Assembly (NCBI RefSeq): GCF_011305415.1 | Contig: NZ_JAANOQ010000002.1 | Coordinates: forward strand, 367,186-431,185 | DNA: 64,000 nt | Direction of reading: 5' to 3' | Source: Flavobacterium bernardetii | Lineage (GTDB): Bacteria; Bacteroidota; Bacteroidia; Flavobacteriales; Flavobacteriaceae | Shown: positions 44,651 through 53,636 of the stretch, piece after piece | How the letters are laid out: each line of letters begins with the position of its first letter | Numbering within the stretch: the stretch's first letter is position 1 | Notes under the pieces: generated by a model | What the model saw: only the letters and a program-made list of their open reading frames with translations | The model's database searches: none | Told to the model about the DNA's origin: nothing | Position numbers and translations under genes: made by a program

Positions 44651-47311
44651 ATGAAAAAACTAATAATTTTATTTTTACTAATTTTTACACAAATTAGTTT
44701 TGCACAAACCGAATGGTTTGCTGCACCTGCACCAACTGGAAGTTCCTCTGGTAATGGAACAATTTCAAATCCTTGGGACTTACAAACCGCATTAAACAAT
44801 TTTTCAAATTCAATTCAACCTGGTGATATCCTTTGGCTTAGAGGTGGAGTATATAGAGGACAATTTGATTCTTTTTTACAAGGAACAGTTTTGAATCCAA
44901 TTACTGTCCAAAGTTACACAGGAGAAAAAGCAATACTTAATGGGAACACTATATTTCCAACACCTATGCCTAACCCTAATCCTCCGTTAGTAAATCCAAA
45001 TAAAGGCATACAAAATAAATTAAAAATAAATTATTGGGGAATAGATCCAGAACAAAAAGCAGAATTTTATCATAGAGCAAAAATCAATCCTTCTCTTCGA
45101 CAAAATGGTTTATTTTTAATTAATCTGCCAAAAATTGCTGTTTTGAATATTTACGGAGGCTATGTTCATTTTAAAAATTTTGAAATAACATGTTTAGGTT
45201 TTTTTGAAAGGGATTATACAAAACCAAATTTTTTCCTTTTAGATGGGATTTACAACCATGAAATTCAAAATAATAAATGTAAGTTTATTGAATTAGTTAT
45301 TTATAATTTACCTGGAACAGGTGTTGGAGAATGGAAAAATGCAAATGGGACTGAATATAATTCATGTATAGTCTACAATAATGGATTTTATACTTCTACA
45401 ACACTTGGAGGGATATTGAATGGTAGAGGTCACGGCCCTGCATTTTATATTCAAAATAATAATGATTCAGAAAAACTGTTTAAAAATAATATTGCGTTTA
45501 GTAACTTAGGTACTGGACTTGAAATTTGGTCTGCAAGTAATACAGTTGGAAGTGTAACAGATTTTGTGAAAAATATTAAAGTTCAAGAAAACACTGTTTT
45601 TGATCACCAAAAATTTTATGATAATATTAATTTTAAGCCAAATGTATTGATGGCTGCATGTTCATTTAGTGCTAGAAATATTGAAGTTTTGGAAAATACA
45701 TTGTATCATTCAATGAATTTTATGGCAGGCGATGGAAATCAAGGAGTAGCAGTTTCATTTGGAGGTGCTTGTGAAGGTTCAGTTGGAACAAATCATCCTC
45801 CGTTAAAAAATATTAAAGTTGAAAATAATTTTATGGCGGGTAGAAATTCAACTTTAAGAATTTTTAAAACATTAGCCACAAATACAGAACCGATAATTTT
45901 TAGAAATAATTTAGTGTATGGTAGAGTTAATGAATTAAGATCATTGTCAATGATTGATAATAACTTAGATCATCCTAATTGGATTTCAAACTTTAATTCG
46001 TTTTATGCAATAAATGTTAATGGGGATAGAATTTTTAATTTGACTTCTGGCGGGCAATTGAATTTTTCTTCTTGGAAATTATCTCCTTATTTTAAAGATT
46101 TAAATGGAGTTAGAACATTAATACCAAGCCCTAGTGTTAGTGTTCCAAATCCCATTTTGCCTACTGTAGATTATTTTAAAATAAGAAAGTTTGATTATTC
46201 AAATGATAAATATTTTGTTACTATTGTAAAAAATAATATTGGTACAAATAATTATACAGCTGACATTTCAAATTCAATTTCTAATATTCCAATTGGTACG
46301 CCATATAGAATAATTGATGTTGAAAATTATCATGCAGAAAAATTATTACCATTTTCAAATATTTATACAGGAACAGCTATTACTTTTAATATGCAATCAA
46401 CTGCTTTTGAAGCACCTTTAAACTTGCCTAATACGCCATTTGGGGCAAATGTAAATACAAATGGGTTAAAAACTCCTAATAATTTTGGGTGCTTTATTAT
46501 TGAGTTTGATTTATGCTCTATACAATCTTCTCCTGTTATTATTGGGAGTACTTATGCTTGTGATGATTATAATGAAAGTACATTTAATTCAACGGTGTTG
46601 ACTTCTAATCAAACAGCAGTTTGGTCTGTAACTGGTGGTAATGGAACTATTGTTGGTTCAAATAATCAAGATAGTGTAGAAGTTAGTTGGAATTCATTGC
46701 CTGGAGAAATTACTTTAACAATTACAAACGAATATGGTTGTAGTAAAAGTGCTTCTCAAACAATAGTTGAAGGATGTGCTTGCGATATAATGAATGCTAA
46801 TTATTTTACTGCTGATTTAAATTCTAACACAGTTTCAAATTTTCAATTTTTTAATTCAATTGCCAATGATTTTGGTACTGCTATTTCTTGTGACTTTGGT
46901 GATGGAACTAGTCCTACTTCAAACCCAGTATCACATACATATCTTGTAAATGGAACTTATATAATTGATATGTTGTTTTATGGGAAACAATGTAGTAGTC
47001 ATTATTATAAGACAGTTGTAATTACTAGTAATGCTGGAAAAGTATCTAACGGACAAAATAAAATAGTTAAGGCTAGTGTTGTTGAAAACAGCTTTGTTGT
47101 ATATCCAAACCCAGCAAATACAACTATCACAATCAAAGGTGATAATATTGAAAAAGAAGAAATTGAAATGTATAACATGTTAGGTCAAAAAGTACTACAA
47201 CGTTCTTTAATTGCTAATGAATCTGTTATCGATATTTCTGGATTAACAAATGGAGTATATTCTTTATACTTTGTTAAATCAAAAACGTCTCAAAAAATTA
47301 TTAAGCAATAA
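44651..47311 (+). CDS. T9SS-exported beta-helix protein with a PKD domain
   Basis: 886 residues. A signal peptide (cleavage after S-F-A-Q) is followed by a long right-handed beta-helix region (about 20-600) starting G-N-G-T-I-S-N-P-W-D-L-Q-T-A-L, with P-G-D-I-L-W-L-R-G-G-V-Y as in pectate-lyase-like folds, and many N-rich coils. Next comes an Ig-like module (about 630-705), a PKD domain (C-D-F-G-D-G-T, S-H-T-Y), then a type A sorting domain from about 812 (V-Y-P-N-P-A-N, L-T-N-G-V-Y-S-L-Y). It is therefore secreted or surface-anchored by the gliding-linked T9SS; polysaccharide binding or cleavage is plausible but unproven. Confidence 0.82.
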   Translation: MKKLIILFLLIFTQISFAQTEWFAAPAPTGSSSGNGTISNPWDLQTALNNFSNSIQPGDILWLRGGVYRGQFDSFLQGTVLNPITVQSYTGEKAILNGNTIFPTPMPNPNPPLVNPNKGIQNKLKINYWGIDPEQKAEFYHRAKINPSLRQNGLFLINLPKIAVLNIYGGYVHFKNFEITCLGFFERDYTKPNFFLLDGIYNHEIQNNKCKFIELVIYNLPGTGVGEWKNANGTEYNSCIVYNNGFYTSTTLGGILNGRGHGPAFYIQNNNDSEKLFKNNIAFSNLGTGLEIWSASNTVGSVTDFVKNIKVQENTVFDHQKFYDNINFKPNVLMAACSFSARNIEVLENTLYHSMNFMAGDGNQGVAVSFGGACEGSVGTNHPPLKNIKVENNFMAGRNSTLRIFKTLATNTEPIIFRNNLVYGRVNELRSLSMIDNNLDHPNWISNFNSFYAINVNGDRIFNLTSGGQLNFSSWKLSPYFKDLNGVRTLIPSPSVSVPNPILPTVDYFKIRKFDYSNDKYFVTIVKNNIGTNNYTADISNSISNIPIGTPYRIIDVENYHAEKLLPFSNIYTGTAITFNMQSTAFEAPLNLPNTPFGANVNTNGLKTPNNFGCFIIEFDLCSIQSSPVIIGSTYACDDYNESTFNSTVLTSNQTAVWSVTGGNGTIVGSNNQDSVEVSWNSLPGEITLTITNEYGCSKSASQTIVEGCACDIMNANYFTADLNSNTVSNFQFFNSIANDFGTAISCDFGDGTSPTSNPVSHTYLVNGTYIIDMLFYGKQCSSHYYKTVVITSNAGKVSNGQNKIVKASVVENSFVVYPNPANTTITIKGDNIEKEEIEMYNMLGQKVLQRSLIANESVIDISGLTNGVYSLYFVKSKTSQKIIKQ

Positions 47312-47329
47312 TTTTTCAAATAATAAACT

Positions 47330-47357
47330 AAAGCCGAATTTTTATTCGGCTTTTTTT
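47330..47357 (+). terminator. Terminator of the beta-helix gene
   Basis: 10-bp perfect stem AAAGCCGAAT / ATTCGGCTTT, 4-nt loop, T tract. Confidence 0.9.
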
Positions 47358-47368
47358 ATGAAATAAAT

Positions 47369-47376
47369 TACCTTTG
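47369..47376 (+). promoter_or_regulatory. -7 box of the agmatinase-family gene
   Basis: TACCTTTG, 19 nt before the ATG; no clear -33 TTG. Confidence 0.45.
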
Positions 47377-47395
47377 TCATCTAGAAATTAATAAA

Positions 47396-48475
47396 ATGAA
47401 CAAACAACAAAAAATCGAAAATTTCGATCCATCTCAACCTGGTTTAGCAGATGCTACCGTTTTTGGATTGCCATTTACTGCTGAAGAATCAGAAATTATT
47501 ATCATTCCTGTGCCTTGGGAAGTAACTGTTAGTTATGGTTCTGGAGCATCTGAAGGTCCAGATGCCATTTTTGACGCCTCTTTTCAAGTCGATTTATTGC
47601 ATCAAGATTTTCCTGAATTATGGAAACTTGGAATTTATATGGATGAAGCACCAGAACAATGGGCGAAAAATTCAGAAAAATATAAAGATTTAGCACAGCC
47701 AATTATTGAAGCTTTAGAAAATGGAGAATCTTTAGAAACATTTCCAGCTTTATTAGAAGACTTGCATAAAATAAATAAAGCCTGCAGAACTTTACATACA
47801 GAAGTAAAAGACAAAGTTTTATATTGGCAAAATAAAGGTAAAAAAGTGGCACTTTTAGGAGGTGATCACAGTACGCCACTTGGTTATTATGAAGCTTTGG
47901 CAACACAACATGAAAGTTTCGGAATTCTACATTTAGATGCGCATATGGATTTACGTATTGCATATGAAGGCTTTACATATTCTCACGCTTCAATTATGTA
48001 TAATACTTTGCAAATTCCACAAGTTTCAAAAATTGTTCAAGTAGGAATTAGAGATTTCTGCGAACAAGAAGTGCAAGTAGTTAAAGATTCAAAAGGAAGA
48101 GTTGTCGTTCATACGGATTCTGATATGAAAGCAAAAGCCTTTGAAGGACAAACTTGGAAACAACAATGTGAAGAAATTATTGCTCAGTTACCACAAAAAG
48201 TAGCGATTTCATTTGATATCGACGGAATGTATCCATGGTATTGTCCAAATACAGGAACGCCAGTTCCAGGTGGTTTTTCATTTGAACAAGCTACGTATTT
48301 GTTTAATTTATTAGCTAATTCTGATAAAGAAATTATTGGTTTCGATTTAGTAGAAGTGGCTCCAGGTGAAAATGACGATTGGGATGGTAATGTAGGGGCG
48401 AGAATGTTATTTCACATGTGCGGTATATTAGCAAAATCTCATAAGTTAGAGGTTGGTCAGAAAATTAAGTTTTAA
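47396..48475 (+). CDS. Agmatinase/arginase-family (ureohydrolase) enzyme
   Basis: 359 residues. The dinuclear manganese site is complete: L-G-G-D-H-S, L-D-A-H-M-D and S-F-D-I-D-G. The N-terminal region has V-P-W-E-V-T-V-S-Y-G-S-G-A-S-E-G-P as in agmatinases. The protein is about 50 residues longer than E. coli SpeB owing to an insertion around residues 90-145. It probably splits agmatine or a related guanidino compound to release urea; formiminoglutamase is an alternative. Single gene with its own -7 box. Confidence 0.82.
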   Translation: MNKQQKIENFDPSQPGLADATVFGLPFTAEESEIIIIPVPWEVTVSYGSGASEGPDAIFDASFQVDLLHQDFPELWKLGIYMDEAPEQWAKNSEKYKDLAQPIIEALENGESLETFPALLEDLHKINKACRTLHTEVKDKVLYWQNKGKKVALLGGDHSTPLGYYEALATQHESFGILHLDAHMDLRIAYEGFTYSHASIMYNTLQIPQVSKIVQVGIRDFCEQEVQVVKDSKGRVVVHTDSDMKAKAFEGQTWKQQCEEIIAQLPQKVAISFDIDGMYPWYCPNTGTPVPGGFSFEQATYLFNLLANSDKEIIGFDLVEVAPGENDDWDGNVGARMLFHMCGILAKSHKLEVGQKIKF

Positions 48476-48508
48476 TATATAATTAAGAGCTTACAGATTT
48501 TAATGCTT

Positions 48509-48516
48509 TACATTTG
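48509..48516 (+). promoter_or_regulatory. -7 box of the glycine-zipper lipoprotein gene
   Basis: TACATTTG, 27 nt before the ATG; -33 element not clear. Confidence 0.4.
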
Positions 48517-48543
48517 TAAGAACTAATTTTAAAATTTACTTTT

Positions 48544-48963
48544 ATGAAAAACGCATGTGTATTATTATTCAGTCTTTTATTTATTTCATGCCAATTTCAA
48601 AATAAAGAAGAAATCGAAAAAGCGAAACAAGCAAGTGTTGATTCTATGAAAACTGTAATAGAGAAACAAAGAGTTGTGGATTCTATGAAAACCGAATTAG
48701 CTAGAGTTAACGAAGAAAAAGAAGTTTTACAGAATAGTAAAACAGTTGTTGTAAATAACAATACAACAACTACTCAAGCCGCTCCTAAAAAGAAAGGTTG
48801 GAGTAATGCAGCTAAAGGCGCTGTAATTGGTGCTGGTGTTGGCGCTGCAACAGGAGCAATTGTTAGTAAGAAAAAAGGAACGGGTGCTATTATTGGAGGT
48901 TTAGCAGGAGCAGGAGTTGGTGCCGGAACAGGAGCTATTATTGACAGTAAGAAAAACAATTAA
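48544..48963 (+). CDS. Glycine-zipper lipoprotein
   Basis: 139 residues. Lipobox L-L-F-I-S-C with the lipidated Cys at 16. A coiled-coil-like helix follows (about 20-60, repeats of D-S-M-K-T), then a T/N-rich linker. The C-terminal half is two glycine-zipper hairpins: A-V-I-G-A-G-V-G-A-A-T-G-A-I-V and A-I-I-G-G-L-A-G-A-G-V-G-A-G-T, each with a K-K-K or S-K-K turn. Such zippers insert in or span membranes (YMGG/SlyB type). Probably an outer-membrane stability or stress protein; its exact role is unknown. Confidence 0.72.
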   Translation: MKNACVLLFSLLFISCQFQNKEEIEKAKQASVDSMKTVIEKQRVVDSMKTELARVNEEKEVLQNSKTVVVNNNTTTTQAAPKKKGWSNAAKGAVIGAGVGAATGAIVSKKKGTGAIIGGLAGAGVGAGTGAIIDSKKNN

Positions 48964-48980
48964 TTAATAAGAATTTACAT

Positions 48981-49016
48981 AAAAAGCCCTTTTGCAAGTC
49001 GTAAAAGGGCTTTTTG
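48981..49016 (+). terminator. Terminator of the lipoprotein gene
   Basis: 13-bp perfect stem AAAAAGCCCTTTT / AAAAGGGCTTTTT with a 9-nt loop. Confidence 0.92.
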
Positions 49017-49051
49017 TTTATGTGTGAAATACTATTATGTATAGTATTTTG

Positions 49052-49059
49052 TATATTTG
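49052..49059 (+). promoter_or_regulatory. -7 box of the HNH-like gene
   Basis: TATATTTG, 39 nt before the ATG; no clear -33 TTG. Confidence 0.45.
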
Positions 49060-49098
49060 TTGAGAATTAAATGTGTTTTAATTACTTAAAAATAAATT

Positions 49099-49674
49099 AT
49101 GGGACATTTTTTAATGGAAACTTGGGAAGAATATAAAATTGAAGCTGTTGAAAAGGTTCGTTATGCCGTATCAAATATTGGTAGAATAAAAAGTTTTACG
49201 GATACAATTTCAAATGGAAAATTATTAAAAGGATCTAAAACGGAAGGTTTTTTGTTTTTAAGATATAAAAGGCAAGAAAACAATAAAATAAAATATTACC
49301 ACCACGCGGTTCATAAAATGGTGGCTGAAATGTTTATTCCGAAAAATTCAGAAGATCAAATTTATGTTTTACATTTAGATTATGACAAATTAAATAATAG
49401 CGTCACAAATTTAAAATGGGCTACTTATGAAGAAATGCGAGAGCATGGAAAAAATAGTCCAAATGTAAAAGAAGCATTTAAAAAATTACAAGAGCACAAT
49501 ATAAAAAATGATGGTGCAAAATTAAGAGTAATTGATGTGATGCGTTTAAAAAAGATATTACTTAATCCTAATAGAAAAACTCGATACAAAATTTTAGCCA
49601 AACAATTCGGTGTTTCAGAAATGCAATTGCATCGTATTAAAACAGGAGAAAATTGGGGTCATATTAAAGTTTAA
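49099..49674 (+). CDS. NUMOD4/HNH-endonuclease-like protein with C-terminal helix-turn-helix
   Basis: 191 residues. The N-terminal part has a NUMOD4-like motif (W-E-E-Y near the start, then Y-A-V-S-N-I-G-R-I-K-S-F). A His-Cys/HNH_3-like core follows: H-K-M-V-A-E-M-F-I-P, then V-L-H-L-D-Y-D-K-L-N-N-S-V-T-N-L-K-W-A-T. The first N of the usual V-N-H-x-D is L here, but the His and the N-N pair remain. The tail (about 145-188) holds Y-K-I-L-A-K-Q-F-G-V-S-E-M-Q-L-H-R-I-K, a DNA-binding helix-turn-helix. Such proteins are homing or phage endonucleases; here it stands alone. An ATG at 49114 is an alternative start. Confidence 0.72.
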   Translation: MGHFLMETWEEYKIEAVEKVRYAVSNIGRIKSFTDTISNGKLLKGSKTEGFLFLRYKRQENNKIKYYHHAVHKMVAEMFIPKNSEDQIYVLHLDYDKLNNSVTNLKWATYEEMREHGKNSPNVKEAFKKLQEHNIKNDGAKLRVIDVMRLKKILLNPNRKTRYKILAKQFGVSEMQLHRIKTGENWGHIKV

Positions 49675-49700
49675 AAGTAAATTAATACATTATTAAGTAG

Positions 49701-49708
49701 TATTTTTG
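49701..49708 (+). promoter_or_regulatory. -7 box of kmo
   Basis: TATTTTTG, 22 nt before the ATG; no clear -33 TTG. Confidence 0.4.
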
Positions 49709-49730
49709 CTTATTATAAGAATAAAATTCA

Positions 49731-51074
49731 ATGCAAAAACAAAAAAAAATTGCGATAGTTGGTTCTGGTTTAGTAGGAACATTATTGGGTATTTATCTAA
49801 AAAAAAGAGGTCATATAGTACATGTTTACGATAGAAGTCCTGATATTAGAAAAATAAATTTTACAGGACGTTCTATAAATCTTGTTTTATCAGATAGAGG
49901 CGTAAAAGCATTACGTGATGTAGGTTTAGATCAAGAAGTTTTAGGTATAGGAATTCCTGTTGAAAAACGCGCTATTCATACGGGTTTAGATACCGTTAAT
50001 GAACAATATTATGGTAAAGATGGCGAAGTTATTTATTCGCTTTCTAGAGGTTTACTAAACAAAAAAATGGTAGATCTTGCCGAAAAAGCAGGTGTGGAAT
50101 TTTTCTTCGAAGAGAAAGTTTGGGATGTCGATTTAACAACGGCAACCATTTCAATCGGCGATTCAGAAAGAGGAGAATGGACCACACATGATTATGATTT
50201 GACTTTTGGTGCAGATGGTGCTTTTTCAAGAATCCGACACAAAATGCAACGTCAAAGTATGTTTAATTATTCTCAAGAATTTTTAAATATTGGCTACAAA
50301 GAATTAAATATTCCTGCTAATGCAGATGGTACTCATAAATTAGATAAAAATTCCCTACATATTTGGCCACGTGGAAATTATATGTTAATGGCATTAGCGA
50401 ATTTAGATGGAAGTTTTACGTGTACTTTATTCATGCCACACGATGGCGAAAACTCTTTCGAATCCTTAAAAACAAAAGAACAATTAGTAGATTTCTTTGC
50501 CAATCATTTTCCAGATACTAAAGAAGTTATTCCAAATTTAGTAGAAGATTTCTTTAAAAATCCAACCAGTTATCTAGTAACCATGAAGTGTTTTCCATGG
50601 ACATTCAGTGATAAAGTAGCCTTAATTGGCGATGCTTGTCATGCCATTGTGCCTTTTTACGGTCACGGAATGAACGCAGGTTTTGAAGATATTACCGTGT
50701 TGGAACAAATGATGGACCAATATGGTGATGATTGGGCTAACTTGCTTAATGATTACGAAAATTCAAGAAAACCAAATGCAGATGCTATCGCAGAACTTTC
50801 TTATAGAAATTTTATGGAAATGAGTTCTAAAACAGCCGATGCGAATTTCTTACTTCAAAAGAAAATTGAAAAATGGTTTTCAGATAAACATCCACAATTA
50901 TGGATTCCGTTATATTCTCGTGTAACATTCAGTCACCAGCCTTATGCAGAAGCTTTAGCTATTGGCGACAGGCAAAATGAAATTATGCAAGAAGTATTGA
51001 AAATGGAAAATATTCATCAAAATTGGGATACTATAGAAGTAGAAAATAAAATTTTAGAATTGTTAAAAGCGTAA
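49731..51074 (+). CDS. kmo: Kynurenine 3-monooxygenase
   Basis: 447 residues. A class A flavin hydroxylase converting kynurenine to 3-hydroxykynurenine with NADPH and O2. FAD motifs: V-G-S-G-L-V-G-T-L-L-G at the N-terminus, the internal R-G-L-L-N-K-K-M-V-D-L-A region and L-I-G-D-A-C-H-A-I-V-P-F-Y-G-H-G-M-N-A-G-F-E. The G-H-G-M-N-A-G-F-E run is typical of KMO. It supplies the substrate for KynU (41293), so both enzymes of the route lie within 10 kb but in separate units. Confidence 0.95.
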   Translation: MQKQKKIAIVGSGLVGTLLGIYLKKRGHIVHVYDRSPDIRKINFTGRSINLVLSDRGVKALRDVGLDQEVLGIGIPVEKRAIHTGLDTVNEQYYGKDGEVIYSLSRGLLNKKMVDLAEKAGVEFFFEEKVWDVDLTTATISIGDSERGEWTTHDYDLTFGADGAFSRIRHKMQRQSMFNYSQEFLNIGYKELNIPANADGTHKLDKNSLHIWPRGNYMLMALANLDGSFTCTLFMPHDGENSFESLKTKEQLVDFFANHFPDTKEVIPNLVEDFFKNPTSYLVTMKCFPWTFSDKVALIGDACHAIVPFYGHGMNAGFEDITVLEQMMDQYGDDWANLLNDYENSRKPNADAIAELSYRNFMEMSSKTADANFLLQKKIEKWFSDKHPQLWIPLYSRVTFSHQPYAEALAIGDRQNEIMQEVLKMENIHQNWDTIEVENKILELLKA

Positions 51075-51113
51075 GAAATTCTATTAGCTTCTGATTTTTG
51101 CGGTTATATTTCT

Positions 51114-51121
51114 TACATTTG
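51114..51121 (+). promoter_or_regulatory. -7 box of the DUF2339 gene
   Basis: TACATTTG, 19 nt before the ATG. The nearest TTG (51098-51100) gives only a 13-nt spacer. Confidence 0.4.
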
Positions 51122-51140
51122 ATTATTCTAACTATTTTCT

Positions 51141-53636
51141 ATGGATTTGCCAATAGCCTTAATTATCATAGTATTGCTTTTAGTAGTACTATCAAATATC
51201 AATTCAAAATTTCAAAAATTACAAGATTCTATTTTTCACCTAAATGGTAAAATTCAAGAATTAAATAAACAAATTAAGCAAAGCGAAAGATCTCCAAACG
51301 AAGCTATTAAAGACGTTTTCAAGGAAGAATCTATTGTTGAAAAACCTGAAATTGTTATAGAACAACCCAAACCAGTTTTTGAAGCGGAAAAAACAATTCC
51401 AGTAGTCAGAAAATTAGCGCATCAAGAAGAAGAGACTGAAAAAATTGTATTCAATTCGCCACCTGCATTTAAGGAAAAACCAATTGTAGTTTCAGAAAAA
51501 TCTTGGTTTGAAAAATTCAAAGAAAACAATCCCGATTTAGAAAAATTTATTGGCGAAAACTTAATTAATAAAATTGGAATTTTAATTCTGGTTTTAGGAA
51601 TTAGCTTTTTTGTAAAATACGCTATCGATAAAAACTGGATCAACGAAACAGCTAGAGTCGCTATCGGAATTCTATCCGGAACTTTAGTAATGGGTGTTGC
51701 TCATAAGTTAAAGAAAAATTACATCGCTTTTAGTTCCGTTATTGTGGCTGGTGCAATAAGTATCTATTATTTTACCATTGCGATTGCCTTTCACGATTAC
51801 CATATTTTTAGTCAAACCGTTGCATTTGCGATAATGGTAGTTATCACAGCATTTAGTGCTTTTGTTTCCATAAATTATAACCGACAAGAATTAGCGGTTT
51901 TATCTTTAATTGGTGGTTTTGCTGTGCCGTTTATGGTAAGTACCGGACAAGGAAATTATGCGATTTTGTTTACATATATCGCTATTTTAAATGTTGGAAT
52001 TTTAGCCATCGCTTATTATAAAAAATGGAATTTAGTTACCATTTTATCTTTTGTATTTACAACTTTATTATTCTTAAGCTGGAGTTTTACAGAAATGAAT
52101 AAAGATAATTTCCCACATCAAGGCGCATTTATCTTTGCAACATTATTTTATTTCATATTTAGTATTACGGTTGTAATTAATAACGTTAGAAATAAAGGTG
52201 TTTTTTCAACCATTGAATATTTCATTATCACAGCCAATACTTTTATTTATTTCGGAATTGGATTAGCAATAATACAAGATGCTCAATTGCAATTAAAAGG
52301 CTTATTTACACTTTCTTTAGCGATTTATAATTTTATTTATACCGCTATTTTATTCAAGAAATTTGGTTTAGAAAAAAATGCGGTTTATTTATTAATTGCT
52401 TTAGTTTTAACTTTCGTAACCTTAACAATCCCAATTCAATTTGAAGGAAATCATATCACCTTATTCTGGGCTTGTGAAGCTGTTATGTTGTTTTGGTTGT
52501 CTCAAAATTCAAAAATCAGTTTGTTTAAATTGAGTGCCGTTGCGGTACAATTTTTAATGTTTTTTAGTTTAATTATCGATTGGTTCCAAACGTATGGCGC
52601 TTACGATATTACTTTAAATATAGTATTCAATAAAATCTTCCTTACTGGATTTGTAACTCTAGCTTCTATTGTTGCTACTTATTTCGTACTGAATAAAGAA
52701 ACAGAAAATAGTAGTATTTATAAACTAACTTTTCAACCCACTTTGTACAAAAACTTCATCATTTTAGTTGGAGTCATTATGGCGTATTTTGTTGGAATGT
52801 TAGAAGTTTCCTATCAAGCAACCGAATTTCTATCTAATCATCATTCTGCTTATTCTTTTTCTGTAGTATATCATTTTGTTTTTACAACAGCCTTAATGGT
52901 TTATGTATTTAGTAAAAATAAAGCGTGTTTTTTCAGACCCATTCTTATTTTAACTGTAGTCAATGTAATCGCCTATTTAGTTTTCTATTCCAACTTGCCA
53001 ACACAAGAAATGGTTCAGAACTTACAAATGAAAAGCAGTTCTAATTTTGCCTTTTATTTTCATTATATCTTGTTAATTTGCTTAGTATATCACTTCGTAA
53101 TTCTGATAAAACAAATTAAAGACGCTTCTGTTTTTGAAATTTTTAAATCGAAATTTGCGATTTGGATTTTAGTAATTTCCGGAGTTTATATTTTAAGTAA
53201 CGAATTAGTAGTGCACGTAGTACATTTTAATGATATTTCTGGAGTTGAAAACGCAATTGCTAAAACCTCAAAAACAATTACAGATAAATACGCCTTAGAA
53301 TATGAAATTCAAACTATCATTTCAGACGATATAGATCATGTTAAAACGCAAGTAGTGAAAATTGGATATCCTATTTTATGGGGAATTTTATCTTTTATTT
53401 TGTTAATTGTCGGAATCAAACACCAATGGAAACAATTGCGAATTATAGCATTGTCTTTGTTAGGATTAACCGTGGTGAAGTTGTTTGTTTACGATATTAA
53501 TAATGTTTCCGAAACTGGAAAAATCATTGCGTTTATTTTATTAGGCGTTTTAATTCTGATCATTTCATTCGTATATCAAAAAATCAAAAAGTTAGTTGTA
53601 GATGAATCTCCAAATACCAATTCAGATGAAAATTAA
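51141..53636 (+). CDS. DUF2339 polytopic membrane protein
   Basis: 831 residues. An N-terminal membrane helix, a coiled-coil and charged linker (about 25-130), then roughly twenty transmembrane helices. G-E-N-L-I-N-K-I-G-I-L-I-L-V-L-G and A-R-V-A-I-G-I-L-S-G-T near residue 140-180 are the DUF2339 signature. The function is unknown; it may be a transporter or envelope-assembly protein. The end of its gene overlaps the start of the DUF3999 gene by 11 nt, so the two are coupled. Confidence 0.82.
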   Translation: MDLPIALIIIVLLLVVLSNINSKFQKLQDSIFHLNGKIQELNKQIKQSERSPNEAIKDVFKEESIVEKPEIVIEQPKPVFEAEKTIPVVRKLAHQEEETEKIVFNSPPAFKEKPIVVSEKSWFEKFKENNPDLEKFIGENLINKIGILILVLGISFFVKYAIDKNWINETARVAIGILSGTLVMGVAHKLKKNYIAFSSVIVAGAISIYYFTIAIAFHDYHIFSQTVAFAIMVVITAFSAFVSINYNRQELAVLSLIGGFAVPFMVSTGQGNYAILFTYIAILNVGILAIAYYKKWNLVTILSFVFTTLLFLSWSFTEMNKDNFPHQGAFIFATLFYFIFSITVVINNVRNKGVFSTIEYFIITANTFIYFGIGLAIIQDAQLQLKGLFTLSLAIYNFIYTAILFKKFGLEKNAVYLLIALVLTFVTLTIPIQFEGNHITLFWACEAVMLFWLSQNSKISLFKLSAVAVQFLMFFSLIIDWFQTYGAYDITLNIVFNKIFLTGFVTLASIVATYFVLNKETENSSIYKLTFQPTLYKNFIILVGVIMAYFVGMLEVSYQATEFLSNHHSAYSFSVVYHFVFTTALMVYVFSKNKACFFRPILILTVVNVIAYLVFYSNLPTQEMVQNLQMKSSSNFAFYFHYILLICLVYHFVILIKQIKDASVFEIFKSKFAIWILVISGVYILSNELVVHVVHFNDISGVENAIAKTSKTITDKYALEYEIQTIISDDIDHVKTQVVKIGYPILWGILSFILLIVGIKHQWKQLRIIALSLLGLTVVKLFVYDINNVSETGKIIAFILLGVLILIISFVYQKIKKLVVDESPNTNSDEN

